64,000 nt of DNA from Helichrysum umbraculigerum (Eukaryota > Streptophyta > Magnoliopsida > Asterales > Asteraceae), in NCBI GenBank assembly GCA_949592205.1, contig CATIUR010000001.1:239028750-239092749 (forward strand), given 5' to 3'. This document shows, in pieces, positions 1 to 8,310 of the stretch. The first letter of the stretch is position 1. Each line of letters starts with the position of its first letter. Both the position numbers and the translations under genes were made by a program. The notes beneath the pieces are model-generated. The model was not told the DNA's origin. It saw only the letters and a program-made list of their open reading frames with translations, and did not search any database.

Positions 1-1
1 C

Positions 2-640
2 GATCAGTTACATGGATCATCCTATTTTTCTAAGATTGATTTGAGATCCGGTTATCATCAGGTACGAGTTCGTGAGGAAGATGTTGCTAAGACTGCTTTT
101 CGTACCCGGTACGGTCATTATGAGTTTTTAGTTATGCCTTTTGGATTAACAAATGCTCCTGCTATTTTCATGGATTTAATGAATCGAGTTTGTCGACCTT
201 TTCTAGACAAGTTTGTGATTGTATTTATTGACGATATCTTGATTTATTCTAAGTCGGAGGTTGAGCATGAACATCCTTTGTGATTGATTCTTGATATTTT
301 GAAAAGAGAAAGTCTTTATGCAAAATTTTCCAAGTGTGAATTTTGGCTTCGAGAGGTACAGTTTCTTGGTCATATTATTTGTAAAGATGGAGTCAAAGTT
401 GATCCTTCTAAAGTGGAAGCCGTTATGAATTGGAATGCTCCAAAAACTCCTTCTAAGATTAAGAGTTTTCTTGGTTTAGCAGGATATTATCGAAAGTTTA
501 TCAAGGATTTCTCTAAGATTACTGGCCCGTTAACCAAGTTGACTAGAAAGGATGTTAAATTTCAGTGGGGTGATCAACAAGAATCATCTTTTCAAACTCT
601 TAAACAGTTGTTATGCCAGGCTCCAGTGTTGGACCCATAA
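2..640 (+). pseudogene. Ty3/gypsy reverse transcriptase remnant, truncated on both sides
   Basis: One reading frame from base 2 encodes the central part of a Ty3/gypsy reverse transcriptase and the beginning of the RT-RNase H connection. Visible motifs are KIDLRSGYHQ, the AFRTRYGHYEF and MPFGLTNAPA blocks, the catalytic FIDDILIYS (YxDD-type) box, KCEFW, FLGH and GLAGYYRKF. The frame is interrupted once, by a TGA at 281-283 where relatives have Arg or His, and ends in a TAA where homology to the RNase H segment stops. Its 5' part lies outside the window. It is on the opposite strand to the two larger Ty3 elements to its right and joins element 1 tail-to-tail. It is dead: no RNase H, integrase or LTR is attached. 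Confidence 0.93.
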
Positions 641-656
641 AACTGTGTAAAGATGG
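632..656. other. Breakpoint between two opposed Ty3 elements
   Basis: Homology of the plus-strand RT ends just after QAPVL (about 630). Homology of the minus-strand element starts at its RNase H motif DLNMR (about 657). The roughly 25 bases between fit neither protein. The junction joins two pol genes in inverted orientation without LTRs, as expected from illegitimate repair. Confidence 0.7.
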
Positions 657-2403
657 AGTCTCATGTTCAGGTCCTTCTGATCAAAGATATGTTGAAGGCT
701 TTTGCAGTCAGTGAAGATAGTACATTTTGTACCATACAGGTAGTGTCTCCAGATTTTGAGTGCAAAAACTACAGCTCCCAATTCAAGGTCATGTGTGGTG
801 TAGTTCTTTTCTTGGATTTTCAGTTGTCGTGAGGCGTAGGTGATGACTTTTTCACGTTGCATTAACACGCAACCTAGTCCTTGGTGTGAGGCGTCGCAGT
901 AAACTACGAAATCATCGGTGCCTTCGGGTAAGGACATGATTGGTGCACTGCAGAGTTTTTGTTTAATAAGTTGGAAGGCTGACTCTTCTTTATCGGTCCA
1001 ATCGAATTTCTTATCTTTCTGAGTCAGTGAGGTTAAAGGTAGGGCTATTTTGGAGAAGTTCTCAATGAATCGCCAATAATACCCAGCAAGGCCTAAGAAT
1101 TGTCGTACCTCGGTTGGAGTAGTAGTGCTTTCCAGCACTTGATGGCCTCGATCTTGGCTGGATCAACATGTATCCCTTGACTGTCAACGACATGCCCTAG
1201 GAACTGTACTGTTCGCATCCAGAACTCACACTTGGAGAACTTGGCGTATAACTCCTCGTGTCTGAGTAATTCCAAGATAGTTTTGAGGTGTTGGCCATGT
1301 TCGGTTTCGTTGCGAGAGTAGATCAAGATGTCATCAATTAACACAATGACAAACTTATCTAGATATGGTTTGCACACCCGATTCATAAGGTCCATGAATA
1401 CAGCCGGTGCGTTGGTTAAGCCAAAAGGCATCACTTGGAATTCGTAATGCCCGTAGCGGGTTCGAAAGGCGGTTTTTGGGATATCGGCGTCTCGAACGCG
1501 GAGTTGGTGATAGCCAGACCGAAGGTCGATCTTTGAGTAAAAGTTCGAACCTTGAAGTTGGTCGAATAAGTCATCGATTCTAGGAAGTGGGTATCGGTTC
1601 TTGATGGTAAGTTTGTTTAGTTCACGGTAATCGATACACATTCGGAAGGATCCGTCCTTCTTTTTAACGAATAGGACCGGAGCTCCCCAAGGTGAAGAAC
1701 TCGGTCGAATGAATCCCTTGTCCAGGAGTTCCTGTAATTGGGTGGACAACTCCTGCAACTCGGATAAAGCTAATCTGTATGGGGCTCGTGCCACGGGTGC
1801 AGCACCGGGCACAAGGTCGATTTGGAATTCGACTTGTCTAGGCAGGGGAAGGCCTGGCAAGTCTTCGAGAAAGACTTCTGGAAAGTCTTGGACGATAGGC
1901 ACATCCTCAAGTCGCTTTTCAGCCGACTTCTTTTCGGTTACATGTGCAAGGATTGCCGGGTACCCTTTCCTCAGGTACTTTTGGGTTTTCATACAAGAGA
2001 TGATGTTCAGGTTTCGCCTACCAGTCTCCCCCTGTATGATCAAGGTTCCACCGGTAGCGAGAGGTATACGCACGATCTTCTCAAAACAGACAATTTCAGC
2101 ACGATGCTTGGACAACCAGTCCATGCCTACGATGACATCAAAGCTTCCGATTTCAACAGGGATGAGGTTTATGGGGAAAAGTTCGTTGGCGAGGTTTAGA
2201 GTGCAGTTAGGTATTACACTATCGGCCTCTATCAGTTTGCCATTTGCTAATTCTACTGTGAACTTAGCATCTAAGGCAGTGGGAGTAATGTTGAGTAACG
2301 GACAAAACTCATCAGATATGAAACTTTTATCAGCACCAGTATCGAATAAAACTGAAACGGTTAGATCGTTGAGGAGAAACATACCCGTAACAACGTTGGG
2401 ATC
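657..2403 (-). pseudogene. Ty3 pol of element 1 (protease, RT, partial RNase H)
   Basis: The frame continues directly from gag after a TAG at 2404-2406. Domains in order are: retropepsin-like protease with active-site FDTGAD (about 2340) and the GMDWL block; reverse transcriptase with the YRELN, KIDLRSGYHQ, PFGLTNAPA and LIDDILIYS boxes; and RNase H with VVYCDAS and FTDCKS. A one-base deletion near 1130 (after EAIKCW) shifts the frame, and homology ends after DLNMR at about 657. The RNase H box reads TDCKS where element 2 has TDHKS, replacing a conserved His. The missing C-terminal half would have carried integrase. Not functional. Confidence 0.92.
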
Positions 2404-3504
2404 CTAACGGGCCTCTCCAGCATTGAGTACAAAAGCTCGACCGCGAGGGTTGTTGTTGTTATTGTTGTTCCTGTTGTTGTTGTTGTTGTTTCGTTTTGGG
2501 CAATTATTCCTGAAATGGGCAGTGCTGCCACACTCAAAACAAGCCTTTGGTGAGTTGGGGTTGGTATTTGAGTTGGGGGTTCGGCAATCTTTAGCTAGAT
2601 GTCCCTGCCGTTTGCACTTGGTACAGGTACAGGGGCCTTCGTGGTGTAGAGTACACTTGGAACAGTAAGGTTTGTTCCCAACGTACCCTTTCTTGTCCCC
2701 TGACCCTGAACCGGAGGTGTAGGCCTTAACAGTCTCGGCCTTCTTGGTTTGCTGTTGCTGCTGATTGTTGTTATTTCCGGACCATTTTCTTTTGTTATCC
2801 CCGGTGGTTTTCACTGTGGGTGTCCCACGGCGAACAATTTGAGCCATGAGCTTGTGTGCCATTCGGACAGCACTTTGGATGGTCCCGGGTTTGGAAGAGA
2901 TGACATTGCCTTAGATGGAATCAGGTAGCCCCCAAATGTATCTTTCGACACATTTGGATTCAGGGTCCACCATGGATGGACAAAGGAGAGCAAGCTGGTG
3001 AAATCTGGTTGTGTAGCTAGTAATGTCGTTTCCTTGAACTGTGAGGTTCCAGAATTCATGTTCGAGCTGTTGGAGTTGCTCGCGTGGACAGTATTCTTCC
3101 CTCAGCAAGTTTTTGAGTTCATCCCAAGACATTTGATAGGCAGCATCAATACCATGAGTTTGGGCGTATGAGTTCCAGAAGGTGAGTGCACCCTCAGCTA
3201 GAGTGTAGGTAGAGAATTTGACTTTGTTCTCTTCTTGGCAGTTACTTATGCGGAAAACGGACTCCATTTTCTCAATCCATCGCATGAGACCAACGGCTCC
3301 TTCGGTTCCTTTGAAATGGAGAGGTTTACAATTCATGAAATCTTTGTGGGTGCAGGGCTTTGGCACAGGTGGGTTGTTGCCTGCACCTCCTAGATTTTCT
3401 TGGTTGGGATCGGGATTGTTTCTGGCAGCTTCTAGGGCTGCTTGGACCCTCTGATTGACAAGTCTTTCGATATCAACGGAGCTCATTTGACGTTTTGGTG
3501 CCAT
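2404..3504 (-). pseudogene. Ty3 gag polyprotein of element 1
   Basis: The frame starts at an ATG at 3504 (MAPKRQMSS), although it is open further upstream. It encodes the capsid-like retrotransposon gag domain (WIEKMESVF ... ALTFWNSYAQ ... LLREEYCPRE ... LEHEFWNL) and a basic Asn/Gln-rich linker. Two CCHC zinc knuckles follow (CTKCKRQGHLAKDC and CFECGSTAHFRNNC). Gag would coat the RNA and form the virus-like particle. An in-frame TAA at 2911-2913 interrupts it between capsid and nucleocapsid. The gag frame ends in a TAG at 2404-2406 that is in frame with protease, so gag and pol are one frame separated by a single stop. Element 2 has the same arrangement. Confidence 0.9.
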
Positions 3505-3823
3505 GATTCTAAAAGAAAGAAAATAAGAGGCACATAAGATTTCAGTGAGTAGGATCTTAAAGTCTTTGCAGGTGTACACAAGAAGGTAAAACAAGTATGT
3601 ACAGCAAGATATTCAATAAAACAAGGAAGCAAATTTCATAACCATACAAAGGCGCGAGTTCAAATGATTATAATACTTTGAGAGTTCATAAAACATGCCG
3701 GGCAGTGCTACATCCGGTCTTAGTTCAAGAGTTTACAAAAGACAACATAAGATAGATAAATGGGCACATCCCGCCTTAGTAGGTTACAAGATAAAGATCA
3801 AACTAGTCTTAACGCAAGTTTAT

Positions 3824-4528
3824 TCATTCCATTAATGTGACAAGTCGGTCCACGGTTCCTGCAAGTCTGCCAGCTTGTCTGGCATTATCCTCAGCCAAGG
3901 TTAGTCGTTGCTCTAGTGTTCGGGTGTACTCTTCAGCTTCCCGTGAGCGTTGTTCACATTCTTCCAATCTTGCTTGTAGGAGATCAACCGCGCCTCTGTC
4001 ATCAATTACTTGTTGGTGAATCATCTCTATAGTACGCGTCGCGGCCTCCTGTTCTCGAAAAAGTTGTGCAATGCGGTCGTGTGATTGGCTCATCCAGTAT
4101 GTTTGTACCACATATTCCTCCCGCTCTAAGCTTTCAAGTCTTGCCTCGTGGCGGTGAAGTCGGGCGGCTAACACGGGTACAGTGTGGTGTATTGGTTCCT
4201 GGGTGTATAGAGAGATGTCCATGGGGTCATCATGAATTTGTATGTTCTCCTCAGACCTCCAAGTGTTGAGGGTTGTGGGTAGCCAGTCCCATCTATGGGC
4301 GTATGCGGGACGGCGTGTGGTATTTGAAATGGAGTCTGAGTAAGGGTTGGCTCGAGATGATCGGGCACTCCTTGGGCGAGTACGTAACACTCGGGCTTCG
4401 CCAGTGATGTAGTAAAGTCGTTCAGGGGAGTTTAGTGCTGAAGACATAGTAACGATTCCCTCAGTGGGGGGTAGTGTTTGGGCTTCGTTTTCAGAGTTGG
4501 AAGACATAGCGGTGGGAGTGGTTGCCAT
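3824..4528 (-). CDS. Pre-gag ORF of element 1, coiled-coil protein of 234 aa
   Basis: An uninterrupted ORF from ATG 4528 lies between the PBS and gag, in sense orientation. The N-terminal half is Ser/Thr/Pro-rich. A segment with YAHRWDWLPTTLNTWRSEE follows, and the C-terminal half is strongly charged and heptad-like (RLESLEREE, LLQARLEECEQRSREAEE), predicting a coiled coil. Element 2 has an ORF in the same place with a matching segment (RFAHLEWMTPMLRHWRS) and a matching EPIEQT/EPIHHT motif, so this is a family gene rather than chance. Extra ORFs are known in some plant Ty3 lineages. I do not recognise a domain. It could be a structural or RNA-binding partner of Gag, but that is speculation. 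Confidence 0.7.
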   Translation of the reverse strand: MATTPTAMSSNSENEAQTLPPTEGIVTMSSALNSPERLYYITGEARVLRTRPRSARSSRANPYSDSISNTTRRPAYAHRWDWLPTTLNTWRSEENIQIHDDPMDISLYTQEPIHHTVPVLAARLHRHEARLESLEREEYVVQTYWMSQSHDRIAQLFREQEAATRTIEMIHQQVIDDRGAVDLLQARLEECEQRSREAEEYTRTLEQRLTLAEDNARQAGRLAGTVDRLVTLME

Positions 4529-4827
4529 TTTCTGTGGCAAGGAATTTAGTATACGTAAGGTTACATATAAAATATATTAACCTAGCACATAGGCACGTAT
4601 AAGGGTTGGTCCCGTTCTATCCTCGGTTTTTGTTACTACTGTACCCTCGTTCACTATAACCATTTCAGGTCTTGCATCGATTCTCCTTTAATTGTACATA
4701 GTTGATAAGGCTATGTTAAATTAAATACAAATGATGCAATTGCTGAACCAATCATATCAAACAAGGAATACTAACCTAACGGTCATAGTCTAGGTCACTA
4801 ATGCAATCCTAGTTCGCTATAACCTTA

Positions 4828-4840
4828 GGCTCTGATACCA
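4828..4840 (-). other. Primer binding site, initiator tRNA-Met (element 1)
   Basis: The minus strand reads TGGTATCAGAGCC, complementary to the 3' end of plant initiator tRNA-Met. It lies 3 bases inside the LTR boundary at 4844. It fixes element orientation (minus) and the PBS-side LTR end. Confidence 0.93.
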
Positions 4841-5361
4841 ATCTGTCGCACCCCCAAAACACGTGGCAGCGGAAACATGAGGTGTCATGGGGGCGCCGAC
4901 CAAATCAAATATCACAACACAAAGATTAAAGCAAACGACCTCTATATGAGACGTTTGAAAACATTACATTACCATAATTCAAATGTTTACAAAATATCTG
5001 GAGTTCGCATAAACCGTTAAGAGATTTCTAATACATTACTGATTATACAAAATACAGCTAAATGCAATCTAATCTCTGGATGTTTGAAAACAATGCGACT
5101 CGAGCTAAGCTTTCCATAAGCTTCCTACTACGGCGAGTTACCTGAGAAATACATACTAAAAGGTCAACATAAAGTTGGTGAGTTCATAGGTTTGTAAACA
5201 ATCGTTTAGTTATGATCCACAAGATTTCAAGTTGTATCATTCAAAAATGACAGTTAAAAGTATCGTTAGCCAACGATAAGTAAAAGTATTGCATAAAGCA
5301 ATATAAGTATACCATTTGCAATGAGTCTCATAGTTCGAGCTTAACGTTGTTTGCCTCCGGT

Positions 5362-5455
5362 AAGTGTACTAATCCGATACACTTCTAAATCACAAATAAT
5401 ATTGCATCCGTGGGTTGACTAGCGCGACTAGTCCGGATGGGGATTGTCAATCCCC
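5362..5455. repeat. Hairpin cluster in LTR 1
   Basis: Short perfect inverted repeats lie within 94 bases. AAGTGTA pairs with TACACTT (5362-5368/5378-5384). CATCCG pairs with CGGATG (5405-5410/5434-5439) and encloses GACTAG-cgcga-CTAGTC (5417-5433). GGGGATT-gtc-AATCCCC is at 5439-5455. They lie about 520-610 bases from the PBS-side LTR end, the same zone as hairpin clusters in the other three LTRs. Confidence 0.8.
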
Positions 5456-6034
5456 GATAGTACTATCCAATAATATTCACGCATATAGTAACGAACTATG
5501 ATGTGTAGAGGGCTTTAATGGATTATTCAGGTCTCACGCAATCCGTATAAAAAGTTGTTACAGTACTTGTGATCATAAAAGCAGTTGTATAAAACAATTG
5601 TATGTATTCTCACCCCAGTTAGAAAACAGTAAAAAGGGGCTATGAAACTCACCTTAGGTTAGCAAGTAGCAAGCAAATATCAAGTAAGCAAGCAAGCCGG
5701 TGTGCAACCTTCTAACGCCCTAAACGTATAAGGTTGTGTAAGTAGATGTCTTATAAGACCATCTATAGCGATTGTATAAGTGGGGGTTAATGTCCACTTA
5801 AGCCAATCGTGCAGGTGGAGGGTTAATGTCCACCTAGAGCTAGTTCATCAACTAGTATGTCCAAATAAGTTGTTCAAGTTCGATTATTAAAAACGTATAC
5901 GACCCGTTGGTGAAAGTTTGTAATAATAATTCATTTAGACATTATTATTAAGTTTGTTTTGCTGTAAACTATTCATTAGTATATATCGTGTGTTGCAGAC
6001 CGATTATTTTAGTTTGTATAAGTCTTAAACCGTA

Positions 6035-6235
6035 GGTCAAAGTTGGTCAAACTGGTCAAACCTGGTCAAACTGGTCAAACCTGGTCAAACCTGGTCAAAC
6101 CTGGTCAAACTGGTCAAACCTGGTCAAACTTGGTCAAACTGGTCAAACTGGTCAAACCTGGTCAAACTGGTCAAACCTGGTCAAACCTGGTCAAACTGGT
6201 CAAACTTGGTCAAACCTAGTCAAACTGGTCAAACT
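6035..6235 (-). repeat. Tandem 9-11-mer array with about 20 W-box cores (LTR 1)
   Basis: The plus strand repeats GGTCAAAC with spacers CT or C about 21 times (one copy AGTCAAAC). In the element's sense orientation each unit reads TTTGACC, which contains the WRKY-factor core TTGACC. Spacing alternates between 9, 10 and 11 bases. Confidence 0.9.
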
Positions 6236-6484
6236 TAGCATCACTAACAAAATGTAGCATCACTAGGTTAGTGTCTCTACTTGAGACTTAGGATATTTTT
6301 AGAAAATGTGGCATCACTAGCAAAATGTAGCATCACTAGCAAAATGTAGCGTCACTAGGTTAGTGTCTCTACTTGAGACTTAGGATATTTTCAGAAAATG
6401 TGGCATCACTAGCAAAATGTAGCATCACTAGCAAAATGTAGCATCACTAGGTTAGTGTCTCTACTTGAGACTTAGGATATTTTG
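6236..6484. repeat. Three copies of a ~92-bp repeat with internal 20-bp subrepeats (LTR 1)
   Basis: The block GGTTAGTGTCTCTACTTGAG starts at 6266, 6359 and 6450. Between copies, a subunit of about 20 bases (AAAATGTAGCATCACTAGC) is itself repeated two or three times. CTCTACTTGAGA forms a small palindrome. No coding potential. Confidence 0.85.
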
Positions 6485-7599
6485 TTCAAGTGTTCTAAGT
6501 GTCGGTTTCTAATTCGGGAAAATTTCTAAGTTTAGTTTTAGGTCCAAGTTACTAACTAAGTCATCCAAACCCATTTTTGTTACCACTTTCCAAAAATAGT
6601 AATTTTTGTCGTTTTTAGAAACCGAGCCGTTTTTGTTGACTTAGTCAAACCGACTCGGTTTGACCCAAAACTTTTACCCAACCCATATATCAGTTTAAAG
6701 AGTCCAAATAATTTGTCGGTTTGTGTCGGGATTATCTCGAGGTGTCGGTTTTAAATTCGTATCTTAAAACTTCAAGATTCAACGTTTTCGGTTTATGTCG
6801 GGTCATTACGCCAACTGATTTCGCCTATCTCTAGTCCAAATCAAACCTCAAAACTTTTACCAACTGATCTACTAAGTGTCTAGACTAACATGTTAAATTT
6901 CCAGCTTCCAATATGTCCATTAACATAGGTAATTAATTTCGCGAAAGTTCCGAACAGATTTATCGAAAACTAACAGGTCAGTCCTATAAATCGGCTCGTA
7001 GAGAAAAATGAATACGTTTCTGGAAAAAGTGTAAAACACGAAAGTTGTAGATCTTTTCGAGACGAAGATTTCAAAAAAGAATTCGTCTTCTAACTCTCAA
7101 TATTTGATTTTATACGAATATTTTTGTAAACTGTCGATTTTTGAGCAGATTATGTATCTTTTTAGATGTTTCATAAAAACGTATTTTATCAAAGATTTTG
7201 GACATAAACAAGTTAGATGAGTAACAAAACAAGTAAAAGTTCATCATGAAAGTAAATCTAATGAAGAGTTTAGGTGATTTGTACCAAGAAAGTAATGGAG
7301 AAACAAGGATGATGATGATGGTGCTCTTGAGCTTGGTTCCCTCTTCTTCTTGTTCCTTGATTCCTTGTGGATAATGGTGATTGAATGGTGGTTTGGGAGG
7401 TGAATAACAACTGAATTTTCAGTTGTTCTTGGTTGAGAGAAAAGTGTGCTTAGGGAGAAATGAAGGATGGAGTGAAGATGTGAATGTGTAAGAAATGAGT
7501 TGCTTGCATGTTCTTTGAGTGGTCTTGAGAAACAAAAGAAATCATTGTGTCCACATGGGGAGGGGGAGAGGGGCTGACCAAGGGAGGGCCCCACATGGG

Positions 7600-7640
7600 T
7601 ATTTTAGTCATTTCTCATTTCCTATTTAATTAGTTACGTT
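7600..7640 (-). promoter_or_regulatory. Candidate LTR core promoter, element 1
   Basis: The minus strand has an AT-rich TTAAATAG box near 7622-7630. About 100 bases downstream comes a pyrimidine-rich tract (7440-7510) typical of plant transcript leaders. Placement is by appearance only. Confidence 0.25.
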
Positions 7641-8310
7641 CTCCGCTCGTTTATTCGATTGTTTAGACGTTTATTCGCACGTTAAATATTTTATACACGT
7701 TTTTAAGTAACGATTTAAATTCCAATATTTTCACTTGAAGTATTTATTCTAAATACTTGAAAAACATTTAAAAATGTTCCGTTAATTCGTCGGCCTCGAT
7801 TTGCGTGTTAGTTCTATGGAGGTTTAATCGCGTAACGTTTTAATTGGACATTTTTATTGACGAATTATTATACAATGTTTTCAGTAATAATTTCATACAA
7901 AATAATATATTTTAAATTATAAAAATATATTTTTGACTTTCGTTCGATTGTCGGGCGCGTTCCGCGCGTTTCTGTTGCGTTTGAGACGTTTTAGCCAAAA
8001 CGCCTTAGTTTTTCGTGTATTATTTTAACAAAATAATAATATATGATAAATAACTTCTAAAAGTAGATTCAAGTTATTTATAGAAATGTTTTCACCAACG
8101 TCGTATAATTTGTCGGACTCCGTCCAGTTGTTTCGCACAATTTCACCAAATTGCGTAAGCGTAATATAAATCAATTACGGGAGTGTATATTCACATAAAT
8201 ATACAAATAGTTACAAGTAATTACAAGTATTTAGCCTAATACTAAACTAAACACACGTAATTAGGATTTCTAGTAGGTTAATCAGTAATCCTAAATCGTC
8301 GGGTGTCACA

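Larger units (their letters stand above)
657..8310 (-). mobile_element. Ty3/gypsy element 1: 5' LTR, PBS, pre-gag ORF, gag and truncated pol
   Basis: Reading on the minus strand, the order is 5' LTR (8310-4844), a 3-base gap, an initiator tRNA-Met PBS (4840-4828), a 234-codon ORF, gag (3504-2404), a conserved TAG, then protease, RT and part of RNase H (2403-657). The rest of RNase H, integrase and the 3' LTR are gone, replaced by an opposed RT fragment. The 5' LTR interrupts the integrase of element 2 at 8310/8311, so element 1 is the younger insertion. RT/RNase H motifs and TGT..ACA LTR ends fit a chromovirus of Tekay/Del type. The chromodomain that would prove this is missing, so lineage is inferred. 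Confidence 0.9.
4844..8310 (-). repeat. 5' LTR of Ty3 element 1 (3467 bp)
   Basis: Plus-strand ends are TGTCGCACCCCC and GGGTGTCACA. The left end abuts the PBS. The right end abruptly replaces element 2 integrase after the residues RLKTARD, so the boundary is exact. The first 120 bases are clearly similar to the start of the solo LTR at 26300 (shared CCAAATCAAATATCACAAC block). The LTR holds a hairpin cluster (5362-5455), a W-box-like array (6035-6235) and a 92-bp triplication (6236-6484). A 116-codon ORF at 7244-7594 (minus) is probably untranslated leader. The 5-bp target copy next to it would be GTCTC (8311-8315). Its partner is lost. Confidence 0.88.

Noticed and set aside
1709..2407. Plus-strand 232-codon ORF over pol of element 1
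   Set aside because: Antisense shadow of the protease/RT frame, which has clear domains.
6035..6235. CRISPR-like regular array
   Set aside because: Units are 9-11 bases without spacers in a plant LTR; not CRISPR.
7244..7594. 116-codon minus-strand ORF in LTR 1
   Set aside because: His/Ser-rich low complexity in a presumed transcript leader, no domain, and no counterpart in the other LTRs.
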